A DNA stretch of 64,000 nt from Psychrobacillus glaciei (lineage in GTDB: Bacteria; Bacillota; Bacilli; Bacillales_A; Planococcaceae): positions 3,806,001 to 3,870,000 of the forward strand of contig NZ_CP031223.1 in assembly GCF_008973485.1 (NCBI RefSeq). Direction: 5' to 3'. Positions 25,193 to 34,008 of this stretch are shown here, piece after piece. A program made the translations under genes and the position numbers. Every line of letters begins with the position of its first letter. Within the stretch, counting starts at the first letter, position 1. The notes beneath the pieces were generated by a model that searched no databases, was not told the DNA's origin, and saw nothing but the letters and a program-made list of their open reading frames with translations.

Positions 25193-26578
25193 ATGTTTCG
25201 CATTCGATCGACAATAACTCCTTCATTTATGGAGGCAGCATTGCTTATTTTGACGATTATCACCATAATGGCTGTTTGTATTATTAAATTTGATGCCGTT
25301 CCACATATGCCTATTTTGCTAGCAATTTTACTACTTATCACGTATGGTCTGTGTAAAAAAGTACCTTACAAAAAATTAGAAGAAGGTCTGGTAGAAGGTT
25401 CGAAAGCAGGACTTGGCGCAATTTTTATCTTTTTCTTTATTGGGATTCTCATTAGTAGTTGGATGATGGGTGGAACAATTCCAACGCTGATATACTTAGG
25501 ATTTCAATTTATTTCTCCACACTTTTTCTATGCAATCGCATTTCTTGTCACATGTATTATCGGTTTATCCATCGGGAGCTCATTAACAACGGTCGCAACA
25601 GTTGGTGTTGCATTTATTGGGATGGCGAGTGCTATGGATATCTCTTTAGCCATTACTGCTGGCGCAATTGTTTCTGGTGCTTTTTTCGGCGACAAGATGT
25701 CACCTTTATCGGACACCACAAATCTTGCATCAGCTATCGTGCATGTAGATTTATTTGAACATATTCGAAATATGGGTTGGACGACCATTCCAGCATTCTT
25801 CATTTCCCTTGTTGGATACGGTATTTTATCACCAAATAATGAAATCCAAAAACTGGACCAAATCAATAACTTTCAAGACGGGCTCCTACAAACAGGGATG
25901 ATCCATTGGTATACATTACTACCACTTGCTTTACTCGTCGTACTTTCTTTTAAAAAGGTACCTGCTATTATGGCGCTTGCTTTAACTTCCATTGCAGGTA
26001 TACTCGTTTCTTATTTCCATCACCATTTTGCCTTTGGAGAAGTGTTAAATATATTATTCAGCGGCTACACATCTAATACAGGAATTGAAGTAATTGACTC
26101 ACTGCTCTCTCGTGGTGGTATGAATAGTATGATGTTCACTATATCCCTTGTACTACTTGCTTTAAGCATGGGCGGCCTTTTATTTACACTTGGCATCGTG
26201 CAAAGTTTGCTGATGAAAGTGGAGAGTTTATTAAAGAGTGTAGGGGCTGTGATTACTGCAGCTGCGTTTACTGCAATAGGTGTGAACACATTAATAGGCG
26301 AACAGTATTTATCAATTTTATTGACAGGAGAAACGTTCCAAGCACAATTTCAAAAAGTTGGTTTAACGAATAAAAACTTAGCACGCGTGATGGAGGACGC
26401 AGGTACAGTCGTAAATCCTCTTGTCCCATGGAGTGTATGTGGCATATTTATAACGAATGTACTGGCTGTATCAACGATTGACTATTTGCCATTCGCGTTT
26501 TTCTGCTTGCTTAGTCCGATACTTACTATTTTGTTTGGTTGGACAGGTAAAACATTAACTTATATTGAGGAGAAATAG
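25193..26578 (+). CDS. nhaC: Na+/H+ antiporter NhaC
   Basis: 461 residues from the ATG at 25193, preceded by GGGAGGA. Twelve or so spans. The NhaC signature GDKMSPLSDTTNLAS near residue 160 and the duplicated ATVGVAFIGMA-type segments identify the family, as does VNTLIGEQYLSILL near the end. It exchanges external protons for internal Na+ and supports pH and sodium homeostasis. Single gene; array E follows its stop with no obvious terminator. Confidence 0.9.
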   Translation: MFRIRSTITPSFMEAALLILTIITIMAVCIIKFDAVPHMPILLAILLLITYGLCKKVPYKKLEEGLVEGSKAGLGAIFIFFFIGILISSWMMGGTIPTLIYLGFQFISPHFFYAIAFLVTCIIGLSIGSSLTTVATVGVAFIGMASAMDISLAITAGAIVSGAFFGDKMSPLSDTTNLASAIVHVDLFEHIRNMGWTTIPAFFISLVGYGILSPNNEIQKLDQINNFQDGLLQTGMIHWYTLLPLALLVVLSFKKVPAIMALALTSIAGILVSYFHHHFAFGEVLNILFSGYTSNTGIEVIDSLLSRGGMNSMMFTISLVLLALSMGGLLFTLGIVQSLLMKVESLLKSVGAVITAAAFTAIGVNTLIGEQYLSILLTGETFQAQFQKVGLTNKNLARVMEDAGTVVNPLVPWSVCGIFITNVLAVSTIDYLPFAFFCLLSPILTILFGWTGKTLTYIEEK

Positions 26579-26592
26579 GTTCCTTTTTTGTA

Positions 26593-26647
26593 TTTTCCAA
26601 CTAAGTGTTCTGTTTTTCCAACTAAGACTTCACTTTTTCCAACTAAC
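26593..26647. repeat. 21-bp periodic array E (keyword TTTTCCAACTAA)
   Basis: TTTTCCAACTAA begins at 26593, 26614 and 26635, identical in all three copies and spaced exactly 21 bases. The 9-base spacers are unrelated. It starts 14 bases after the nhaC stop codon. Confidence 0.85.
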
Positions 26648-26709
26648 CTAGAATCTTGAAGTTGTGATACACTATTTTCAAGTATCTTACGAAAAAGAAG
26701 GCGAATTTT

Positions 26710-27870
26710 ATGGAATTTCAAGAAATGAAAGAATATATGATCGAACAAATTTTAAATAAGCAGTTGATCGCTGCAACCATCAGTCAACCACGTGCAAAGT
26801 CTAACGAAGTAAAGCGTGTGAAATTAAAACCACTGGAAATAAAAAATATATATCATATCCAAATTGAATTTCAATACGAACGTATTTTAAAACATGAAAA
26901 TATTCCATTAAAAGACTTTGCTGAGTCACTGGAAAACCTATTTGACCAATTCCGTCAAATGCATGCTGATTTCACAACAGAAAAAGTACAAGTTCAGCTT
27001 TCTAAGAAAAATAAAGTAATGTGGAAATCAGAGAAAATGGAATCTGCAAAAATAGTGAATCTATCACATAATCGTAAAAAGAATTATCTTTTAGATGAAG
27101 ATACAGCCTATCCTTTTCTTATTCGTTTAGGTGTGCAAACAGCTGAAGGGAAAGTTAAAAAGCAGAAGCATGATAAATTTAAGCAAATTAATCGTTTTGT
27201 GGAGTTTATTGACGATGCACTTGCCCACTTACCAAAAGATAAACCTGTACGAATTCTTGATTTCGGATCCGGGAAATCATATTTAACCTTTGCGCTTTAT
27301 CATTATTTAAAAATTGAAAAGGGTCTTGATATCAGAGTAACCGGCCTTGATTTGAAAAAAGAAGTAATTGAGGAATGTGCCCAAATTGCAGATGACTTAG
27401 GCTATGATCAACTCGAATTTTTGGTTGGAGATATTAATGATTACAATGATGAATCGGCTGTGGATATGGTTGTCACGCTACATGCTTGTGATGTCGCAAC
27501 AGATATGGCTCTAGCACGCGCCGTAAAATGGGGAGCAAGTGTCATATTAAGCGTTCCCTGTTGCCAGCACGAACTAAATACACAACTAAATGCATTAGGA
27601 CTCGACATCATGTTAAAACATGGCCTTATTAAAGAACGCTTTGCAGCACTTGCAACAGATTCCATTCGAGCTGAAATCCTGAATATGGTCGGCTATGAAG
27701 CGCAGCTAGTGGAGTTTATCGACTTGGAAAATACACCGAAGAATATACTCATACGTGCTTATAAAACCGGTAAAAAGCCAACATCTGAACAATTCGAAAG
27801 CTATAAACAGTTCAAGCAAATGCTAAACGCAGAGCCATTTTTGGAGAATGAACTAAGAGAATATCTATAA
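26710..27870 (+). CDS. SAM-dependent methyltransferase (Methyltransf_32 type)
   Basis: 386 residues. Residues 1-150 form an RNA- or substrate-binding region rich in Lys. The Rossmann domain starts with motif I VRILDFGSGKSYLTFALY, acidic loop VTGLDLKKEVIEEC, then VVTLHACDVATDMAL and the hallmark SVPCCQHE. That PCC-H motif marks the Methyltransf_32 group shared with eukaryotic METTL25/GSTCD. Substrate unknown. The ATG at 26710 has GAAGGCG upstream. Single gene with a downstream hairpin. Confidence 0.85.
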   Translation: MEFQEMKEYMIEQILNKQLIAATISQPRAKSNEVKRVKLKPLEIKNIYHIQIEFQYERILKHENIPLKDFAESLENLFDQFRQMHADFTTEKVQVQLSKKNKVMWKSEKMESAKIVNLSHNRKKNYLLDEDTAYPFLIRLGVQTAEGKVKKQKHDKFKQINRFVEFIDDALAHLPKDKPVRILDFGSGKSYLTFALYHYLKIEKGLDIRVTGLDLKKEVIEECAQIADDLGYDQLEFLVGDINDYNDESAVDMVVTLHACDVATDMALARAVKWGASVILSVPCCQHELNTQLNALGLDIMLKHGLIKERFAALATDSIRAEILNMVGYEAQLVEFIDLENTPKNILIRAYKTGKKPTSEQFESYKQFKQMLNAEPFLENELREYL

Positions 27871-27874
27871 GAGT

Positions 27875-27918
27875 ACCTGTTTCTTGCAATATTATTCATG
27901 TGAGAAACAGGTGCTTTT
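27875..27918 (+). terminator. Terminator of the methyltransferase gene
   Basis: ACCTGTTTCT (27875-27884) pairs with AGAAACAGGT (27903-27912), then GCTTTTT. Confidence 0.85.
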
Positions 27919-27985
27919 TATAAAGTAACGTCTCGTCTCAATAGACAAAAATAGTTTCCGTAAATTTTGATAGGAGTTGAACATA

Positions 27986-28249
27986 TTGAAAGAACCGACT
28001 TTGAAAAAAGTAGCATATGGTGCCGCTATGGCTATTGCTATCATCTTAGTTCATTTTATCAATGCAAGAATGTACACAATGCCTCCGATTTTCGCAATAT
28101 TTTTAGCAATTTTCTTCACCTACTTAGGCATTTCTGTCATAAAAAAATACGACAAGTTCGATCAGAAAATCTCAAGAACCAAATATAATCTATTAAACGC
28201 ACTAGTCGTATTTGTTCTCTTCATTGCTTATTATACAATTGCACAATAA
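27986..28249 (+). CDS. Small two-span membrane protein, unknown function
   Basis: 87 residues from the TTG at 27986 (MKEPTLKKVAYG), 9 bases after AGGAG; the TTG at 27977 abuts the site. Two hydrophobic segments, VAYGAAMAIAIILVHFI with the continuation PPIFAIFLAIFFTYLG, and LLNALVVFVLFIAYYTI, are separated by a basic loop (KKYDKFDQKISRTK). No family recognised. Closed by a terminator shared with the convergent exporter operon. Confidence 0.7.
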   Translation: MKEPTLKKVAYGAAMAIAIILVHFINARMYTMPPIFAIFLAIFFTYLGISVIKKYDKFDQKISRTKYNLLNALVVFVLFIAYYTIAQ

Positions 28250-28277
28250 AAGGTCGTCTCCAAGTGGGACGACCTTT
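28249..28277. terminator. Bidirectional terminator
   Basis: AAAGGTCGTC (28249-28258) pairs with GACGACCTTT (28268-28277) between convergent genes. The left arm begins on the last base of the upstream stop codon. Confidence 0.85.
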
Positions 28278-28280
28278 GTC

Positions 28281-29588
28281 TTACAATTCTTGTCTTAAAG
28301 CTTGAATCACATCAATTTTCGTTGCTTTTCTTGCTGGTCTCCATCCAGACACCATTGCCACTCCGATACTAATAACAGATGCGATCACCACAAGTTGCCA
28401 AGGTATCAATGAGAATTTAATCGATAAGTCTTGCAACTTATCCTCACCTAATGCCGCTCCAACAACCATCGGCAATATCCAGTTCGACAGGAAACTAACC
28501 ACATATGAAATAATCACTGCAAGTACTGTACCAATAATACCAATCCAAGCACTTTCCATTAAGAACAAGCGCTGAATCAGTTTCGGACTAGCCCCAATTG
28601 CTTTCATGACACCAATTTCACGAGTTCTTTCAGTTACGGCCATTGTCATTGTATTAAATATACCAATCGATGAAATTAACACAGCAATCGTCCCTACAAA
28701 GATTAAACCAATTTTAAATGCCATGAAAAAGACATCTAATTGCTCTAATTGTTCTGATACCGAATAAACGCTATAGCCCATTTTCTTTAATTCTTCTGTC
28801 ACTGATTTCACATGCTCTAAGCTAGACGTATAAATTTTTGTTTGCGTATTAAACAAATCCGACTCTATTACTGCTTCTTCTGCATTGGCAACATACATAT
28901 CCTTAAACTTATCTTTCCATGATTCATCCAATAACACATTTGTATCGACGATCCAATCTTTTGCCGATTTTTCAGTTATCCCTACAATTGTAAAATTATA
29001 TTTCTCGGGAAACACTTCTTCTGTATCATATGACTTAATTGCCATTGTAATTGTTTTTCCAATTAAGGAATCCTTGTAACCTCCCATTGGTTTGGCTGTA
29101 TCTGCCGTACCTTGGCTTTGCTCCATTTCTTTACGTTCAGCATCATTTAATAAATTCTGTGCAAACTGATACCCTACAATTATTTCATTTGCCTTAGTAG
29201 GCATCTTTCCTTCTGACAACTTAAGATTCGACTTTTTTTCTTCCTCAAAATTTGTGAGTAGCATATTTGTTTCTATGGAACGATCTTCTATCTGAGAAAA
29301 TGCAAGTGCATCCATGCGAGTTCTTTGGACGATTGCATGCACATGCTCTATCCCTTTAATTTTGGTAATATCAAGTGATTCACCTTCATTTTGATACACT
29401 TCCACTTCTGTAATCGCTTGATCTTCTAATATTTCTTTACGCATGGTATCTTGAATGCCAAACCCAATGGAAGCAAGGACGATTAGAAATGCACAGCCCA
29501 TCGTTGCAGCGAGTACAGTCATAAATACACGGAGTTTATTCTTTTTAATGTGTTGACGTACAAAATCGACTTGATCTTTAAATAACAT
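28281..29588 (-). CDS. MacB/FtsX-type ABC transporter permease
   Basis: 435 residues. TM1 (LRVFMTVLAATMGCAFLIVL), a 220-residue extracellular MacB_PCD domain, then three C-terminal spans with the FtsX signature SSIGIFNTMTMAVTERTREIGVMKAIGAS. This mechanotransmission type couples cytoplasmic ATP hydrolysis to export or lipoprotein-like handling outside; B. subtilis YknZ is comparable. It overlaps the ATPase gene by 11 bases and has its own GGGAG site. Because it is divergent from sigV-rsiV, a cell-envelope stress role is plausible but not shown. Confidence 0.88.
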   Translation of the reverse strand: MLFKDQVDFVRQHIKKNKLRVFMTVLAATMGCAFLIVLASIGFGIQDTMRKEILEDQAITEVEVYQNEGESLDITKIKGIEHVHAIVQRTRMDALAFSQIEDRSIETNMLLTNFEEEKKSNLKLSEGKMPTKANEIIVGYQFAQNLLNDAERKEMEQSQGTADTAKPMGGYKDSLIGKTITMAIKSYDTEEVFPEKYNFTIVGITEKSAKDWIVDTNVLLDESWKDKFKDMYVANAEEAVIESDLFNTQTKIYTSSLEHVKSVTEELKKMGYSVYSVSEQLEQLDVFFMAFKIGLIFVGTIAVLISSIGIFNTMTMAVTERTREIGVMKAIGASPKLIQRLFLMESAWIGIIGTVLAVIISYVVSFLSNWILPMVVGAALGEDKLQDLSIKFSLIPWQLVVIASVISIGVAMVSGWRPARKATKIDVIQALRQEL

Positions 29589-30276
29589 GATTTGTATCTC
29601 CCTTCACTAATTCGCCGTCACGCATTCTAAATTTACGATGCGCAATACTTGCAACCTCTTCATCGTGTGTAATTATGACAAAAGTGACACCCAGTGTTTG
29701 ATTGAGATTTTGAATTAGTAACAAAATATCCTGCTCCGTTTCTGAGTCCAAACTTCCTGTTGGTTCGTCAGCAAATAGAATTGGTGGATTTGTAATAAGC
29801 GCACGCGCAATACTAACACGTTGTTGCTGTCCTCCAGATAACTCATTTGGATAGTGGTCCGCCACTCCCTCTAGCCCTACTTTTTTCATTAGTTGCTTCA
29901 CACTTGCTAATCTTTCCTTGGAAGGTACTCCTTTTAATTTAAGTGGCAGCTCCACATTTTCAAATGCCGTTAAACCTGGCATCAGTTGAAAGTTTTGAAA
30001 AATGAAACCGAAATTGTTTAATCTAAACTGCGCTCTCTCTGTTTCATTCAAGTACGCTGTTTCCTGTCCATTAACAGTGATGGAGCCATTTTCCGGGTTC
30101 ATAAAACCCGCTATTGTATGTAGTAACGTAGATTTTCCCGAGCCGCTTTTCCCTACAATTGCTACGATTTCCCCTTCTTGTACTTCAAAGGATAATCCTT
30201 TTAATACAGGAACTTTCTTTTCCTTCCCTTTTTTCCCTATTAGAAATGTATGATTGACGTTCTGTACTTGTATCAT
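29578..30276 (-). CDS. ABC transporter ATPase (LolD/MacB type)
   Basis: 232 residues. Walker A GKSGSGKSTLLH, signature LSGGQQQRVSIARAL, Walker B PILFADEPTGSLD and H-loop ITHDEEVA are all intact, and the FQLMPGLTAFENVELPL Q-loop is typical of the LolD/MacB group. It works with the permease encoded next. Promoter-proximal gene of a two-gene operon whose upstream region carries two palindromes. Confidence 0.93.
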   Translation of the reverse strand: MIQVQNVNHTFLIGKKGKEKKVPVLKGLSFEVQEGEIVAIVGKSGSGKSTLLHTIAGFMNPENGSITVNGQETAYLNETERAQFRLNNFGFIFQNFQLMPGLTAFENVELPLKLKGVPSKERLASVKQLMKKVGLEGVADHYPNELSGGQQQRVSIARALITNPPILFADEPTGSLDSETEQDILLLIQNLNQTLGVTFVIITHDEEVASIAHRKFRMRDGELVKGDTNHVI

Positions 30277-30321
30277 TTATTTTCTCCTTCCGTATTGCTA
30301 CTTAGTTAGTGTACCGTTTGT

Positions 30322-30367
30322 TTCTTAACATTTAAGAAGGATAATAATGAAGAATTTCTTAAGAAAT
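30322..30367. promoter_or_regulatory. Two palindromes between the exporter operon and sigV
   Basis: TTCTTAA-CAT-TTAAGAA (30322-30338) is a perfect 7-3-7 inverted repeat, and ATTTCTTAAGAAAT (30354-30367) is a perfect 14-mer. Both share the core TTCTTAA and lie about 45-90 bases upstream of the exporter ATPase start. They look like a pair of operators for an unidentified regulator. Confidence 0.5.
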
Positions 30368-30382
30368 ATTGTTTTTGTTAAA

Positions 30383-30409
30383 TCAAACTTTCCGCACCAG
30401 TCGCCCGTC
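30383..30409 (+). promoter_or_regulatory. ECF-type autoregulatory promoter of sigV
   Basis: TCAAAC (30383-30388), 17 bases, CGTC (30406-30409). This is close to the TGAAAC-N16/17-CGTC consensus of B. subtilis ECF sigma factors. It lies about 50 bases ahead of sigV. Confidence 0.65.
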
Positions 30410-30459
30410 TAATAATTAATACGTAATCGCGATACGGGGAAAAGGAGTATATCTATGTC

Positions 30460-30957
30460 ATGACGAAAAAAGAAAAATTTCAGCTAGTTGAAAACTATAT
30501 AGTAGAAAATCAAAATGCACATTACCGGTTAGCATTTAGCTATGTAAAAAACAAGGAATCTGCATTAGATATTATTCAGGAAAGTATTATGAAGGCTCTG
30601 CGCTCCATCGATTCCCTTGAGGAAATTCACTATTTAAAAACGTGGTTTTATCGAATTCTAATTAACACGTCGATTGACTTGATTCACAAAAATAAACGAG
30701 TAATTGTAGTAGAAGATAATGTACTGGATTTTCATCTTCCAGTGCATGAAAACGAAATTCCTGATATTGATTTATATGAGGCAGTTGACCATTTACCTCC
30801 GGTTTATAAAACGATTATTATTCTTCGCTTTTTTGAGGATATGAAAATTGAAGACATTGCAACAACCCTTGGAGAAAACACGAATACTATTAAAACAAGA
30901 TTATATGCAGCACTGAGGAAATTACGATCCAATATGGAAGAGAAGGTGGATGTATGA
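30460..30957 (+). CDS. sigV: ECF RNA polymerase sigma factor, SigV type
   Basis: 165 residues. Region 2 (NQNAHYRLAFSYVKNKESALDIIQ, then LKTWFYRILINTSIDLIH) and region 4 (LPPVYKTIIILRFFEDMKIEDIA, then NTIKTRLYAALRKLR) are complete. The sequence resembles B. subtilis SigV, which responds to lysozyme. The gene overlaps rsiV by 4 bases (ATGA). The start at 30460 lies 12 bases from the AAAGGAG site, while a two-codon reading ATG-TCA-TGA at 30455-30463 sits at ideal spacing and its stop overlaps this start. Confidence 0.9.
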   Translation: MTKKEKFQLVENYIVENQNAHYRLAFSYVKNKESALDIIQESIMKALRSIDSLEEIHYLKTWFYRILINTSIDLIHKNKRVIVVEDNVLDFHLPVHENEIPDIDLYEAVDHLPPVYKTIIILRFFEDMKIEDIATTLGENTNTIKTRLYAALRKLRSNMEEKVDV

Positions 30958-31829
30958 GTAAGTTAAATGATTCTAAAAAACAGTATGACGACATTGAAAT
31001 TCCAGAAGAGTTATCACAAGTAGTTCAAACCTCCATTCGAAAAGCCCAAAAAAAGCAACCAAAAAATAAACCAATCAAACAGTGGGGAATCGGCATAGCA
31101 GCAGCGGCAACGTTATTTATTACAAGCGTGAACATAAGTCCTGCATTAGCCCAATCCCTTTCCACTGTCCCTGTCCTTGGTTCAATTGTTCAGGTTGTAA
31201 CTTTACAAGAAATTCAAGTTGCTAAAGACACTTATAATGCAGAGTTAAAAACACCAGGTGTAACTGGACTCGAAAATAAAGAATTAGAAAAAACGTTAAA
31301 TGAAAAATACATTGCAGAAAACGAAGCTCTGTATAAAGACTTTCAAAAAGATATGAAAGTGATAGAGGCAGAGGGTGGTGGCCATCTAGGAATGGAATCT
31401 ACGTATGAAGTAGTGACTGACACAGATGATATTCTGTCGATAAGCCGTTATGTAGTGAATACAGTTGGTTCATCGTCTACCACGATGCGAACAGATACAA
31501 TCGATAAGAAAAATGAGATTCTCATCACATTGCCGAGCTTATTTAAAGACGATCAATATATAGAAGCCATTTCTACTTATATTAAAGAAGAAATGATCAA
31601 GCAAATGGCGGCGGATGAAGATATTACTTACTGGGTTGGTAGCGAAGCAGATTTTGAATCCTTCGAAGAGATCCGCCCAGACCAAACTTTCTCTATTACA
31701 AAAGATCACAAGCTGACAATTTCTTTTGATAAATACGAAGTGGCTCCTGGTTATATGGGCGTCGTTACATTTGAGATTCCAACAGAAGTGATTGAATCTA
31801 ATTTAATAAGTAATTATTATATTAAATGA
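30954..31829 (+). CDS. rsiV: Anti-sigma factor RsiV (lysozyme-sensing type)
   Basis: 291 residues, matching B. subtilis RsiV end to end. The N-terminal cytoplasmic sigma-binding segment (1-45) is followed by one span (WGIGIAAAATLFITSVNI) with a signal-peptidase-like SPALAQS site just outside. The extracellular DUF3298 domain is marked by LKTPGVTGLENKELEKTLNE, DTDDILSISRYV and the C-terminal FDKYEVAPGYMGVVTFEIP. In B. subtilis, lysozyme binding exposes RsiV to signal peptidase and then RasP, freeing SigV. Here oatA, the usual partner gene, does not follow. Confidence 0.9.
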   Translation: MSKLNDSKKQYDDIEIPEELSQVVQTSIRKAQKKQPKNKPIKQWGIGIAAAATLFITSVNISPALAQSLSTVPVLGSIVQVVTLQEIQVAKDTYNAELKTPGVTGLENKELEKTLNEKYIAENEALYKDFQKDMKVIEAEGGGHLGMESTYEVVTDTDDILSISRYVVNTVGSSSTTMRTDTIDKKNEILITLPSLFKDDQYIEAISTYIKEEMIKQMAADEDITYWVGSEADFESFEEIRPDQTFSITKDHKLTISFDKYEVAPGYMGVVTFEIPTEVIESNLISNYYIK

Positions 31830-31904
31830 AGTAGAAGTGTATTATGAGCTAAATTGTAATTCGATTAGTTGGCTTCAATATCCACAAAGCATTCATTCAA
31901 TTCA

Positions 31905-31949
31905 AAAAACCTGCTACTTATCACAATCTGTGAGAAGTAGCAGGTTTTT
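31905..31949. terminator. Terminator between sigV-rsiV and the PCYCGC lipoprotein gene
   Basis: AAAAACCTGCTACTT (31905-31919) pairs perfectly with AAGTAGCAGGTTTTT (31935-31949). Works for both convergent genes. Confidence 0.9.
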
Positions 31950-31952
31950 AAT

Positions 31953-32444
31953 TTAGGATGGAATCGGAGTATCAGTTGGTGCTGCATATCCTTCTTTATA
32001 TGCTTCATCAATTGCTTTTCTAATTTCTAGAAGAGACTTTCCTTGTTGTACCATGTTGATCGACATGACTGCAGTATCAAGGCAAGCTTGGCAGCGTGTT
32101 CCATGATCATCCCATACGACGTCTCCATTTTCTTTTATCTCATGAACGAAGCAGTTAAAATTACTTAGATGACCAGCGCTATCTCCACAACCACAGTAGC
32201 AAGGGATCCATTTCAAGATATTGTTTGCTTTTGCCGCAGCTTGGTAGACAAGTTTCATATCTTCAGATTGATTGTCTAAAAATGTTGGTATTACCTCAGC
32301 TGATGCAGTTGTCTCTTGTAAGTCTCCATTTGTTAAATGCGCAATATGATTTTCGTGGTCTGCATGATTTTCTTTCGCCTCTTTCTGGCCACATGCAGAT
32401 AGGACTAATAAAGCACTAACAAATATGAATAATAATTTTTTCAT
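31953..32444 (-). CDS. PCYCGC-motif lipoprotein
   Basis: 163 residues. Lipoprotein signal with lipobox VLSAC (Cys18), then a His-rich stretch (ENHADHENHIAHL). The conserved core has NILKWIPCYCGCGDSAGHLSNF followed by NCFVHEI and HGTRCQACLDTAV. This cysteine-rich family (PCYCGC) occurs in Bacillales and looks able to bind a metal such as copper or zinc through Cys and His. No function is established. The ATG at 32444 follows GAGGAAG. Located 22 bases downstream of fumC on the same strand. Confidence 0.8.
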   Translation of the reverse strand: MKKLLFIFVSALLVLSACGQKEAKENHADHENHIAHLTNGDLQETTASAEVIPTFLDNQSEDMKLVYQAAAKANNILKWIPCYCGCGDSAGHLSNFNCFVHEIKENGDVVWDDHGTRCQACLDTAVMSINMVQQGKSLLEIRKAIDEAYKEGYAAPTDTPIPS

Positions 32445-32465
32445 ATTATAAACTTCCTCTTTCGA

Positions 32466-33842
32466 TTAAATCATTTTTTCAGGTCGTACGATTTCATCAA
32501 ACTTTTCAGCAGTTAGTAGCTCTAATGCCACAGCTGCTTCCTTCAATGTCGTTCCATTTTTATGTGCATACTTTGCAATTCTCGCAGCATTTTCATACCC
32601 GATATATGGATTTAAGGCAGTTACGAGCATTAATGAGTTGTTCACATGATGTTGAATCGTTTCCAAATTAGGCTCAATTCCAATTGCACAATTGTTATTA
32701 AAACTAATGATGGCATCACTTAATAAACCAACTGACTGTAAAAAATTATGAATGATTACTGGTTTGAAAACATTCAACTGATAATTCCCTTGGCTTGCCG
32801 CAAAACTAATCGTAGTATCGTTCCCCATTACTTGAGCAACTACCATCGTCATCGCTTCACTTTGAGTTGGGTTCACTTTACCAGGCATAATGGAGCTACC
32901 CGGTTCATTTTCAGGAATAGAAATTTCCCCAATACCTGAACGTGGGCCACTTGCAAGCAAGCGAACATCATTTGCGATTTTCATTAAATCTGCTGCAAGT
33001 GCCTTGACTGCTCCGTGTACATATACAACATCGTCATAACTTGTTAAGGAGTGGAATTTGTTTTTAGCAGAAGTGAATTCAATTCCTAATGCTTTGGAAA
33101 TTTCAGCGGCAACTAAATCACCGAATTCCTTTGGAGCATTTAGACCTGTCCCCACTGCAGTTCCACCAATCGCCAACTCTTTCATGTCTTGCACACTTTG
33201 CGATATCATTTTCGCTGATTTTTCTAGCATTCTATGCCAACCACTGAATTCTTGTCCAAGCGATAAAGGCGTTGCATCCTGTAAATGCGTACGACCGATT
33301 TTCACGATATCCATGAATTGCGCTGATTTTTTCCCAAGCGTTTCTTTTAACACATCAATTGCTGGTAAAAGCTTTTTTTCTACTGCAAGTACACCAGCAA
33401 TATGAAGTGCTGTCGGGAACGTATCATTCGAACTTTGTGATTTGTTAACATCATCATTCGGATGAAGAAGCTCCTCACTCCCTTTTTCTTTAAGGATTTG
33501 ATTACCACGATGAGCGATCACTTCATTCACATTCATATTCGATTGTGTGCCACTACCTGTTTGCCAAACAACTAACGGGAAATGTGCATCTAGTTTACCT
33601 GCAAGAATTTCATCCGCTGCCGTGGAGATAGCATCCCTTTTAGCTTCGGATAAATTGCCAAGTGAATGACTTACAATTGCGGCAGATTTTTTTAGTAGGG
33701 CAAGACCATGAACAACACCAATTGGCATTTTTTCATTGCCGATTTTAAAGTTTTCTTTCGATCTTTGCGTTTGGGCTCCCCAAAGACTTTCTTGTGGAAC
33801 TTTAACTTCTCCCATAGAATCATGCTCCATACGATAAGACAT
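32466..33842 (-). CDS. fumC: Class II fumarate hydratase
   Basis: 458 residues from the ATG at 33842 ([16 protein letters not shown]), after GGATGGAG; an upstream reading adds an unconserved tail. It hydrates fumarate to malate in the TCA cycle without an Fe-S cluster. Substrate motifs are present: [35 protein letters not shown] with the catalytic His, and the signature [16 protein letters not shown]. It aligns along its length with B. subtilis FumC/CitG. Confidence 0.97.
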   Translation of the reverse strand: MSYRMEHDSMGEVKVPQESLWGAQTQRSKENFKIGNEKMPIGVVHGLALLKKSAAIVSHSLGNLSEAKRDAISTAADEILAGKLDAHFPLVVWQTGSGTQSNMNVNEVIAHRGNQILKEKGSEELLHPNDDVNKSQSSNDTFPTALHIAGVLAVEKKLLPAIDVLKETLGKKSAQFMDIVKIGRTHLQDATPLSLGQEFSGWHRMLEKSAKMISQSVQDMKELAIGGTAVGTGLNAPKEFGDLVAAEISKALGIEFTSAKNKFHSLTSYDDVVYVHGAVKALAADLMKIANDVRLLASGPRSGIGEISIPENEPGSSIMPGKVNPTQSEAMTMVVAQVMGNDTTISFAASQGNYQLNVFKPVIIHNFLQSVGLLSDAIISFNNNCAIGIEPNLETIQHHVNNSLMLVTALNPYIGYENAARIAKYAHKNGTTLKEAAVALELLTAEKFDEIVRPEKMI

Positions 33843-34008
33843 TTTTCTCCATCCCTTCTTATTGCTACTCGTTGTTTTTTCCATCATATCGTTCATGATG
33901 TTCTTCTACAATAAAAGTGGCTTCGCGGAATCATTCAACTCCATACTTTGACATTATTCCGGTAACCAAAGTTATTCTCTATATACAAGAGTCAGTTGGC
34001 ATTACTTA

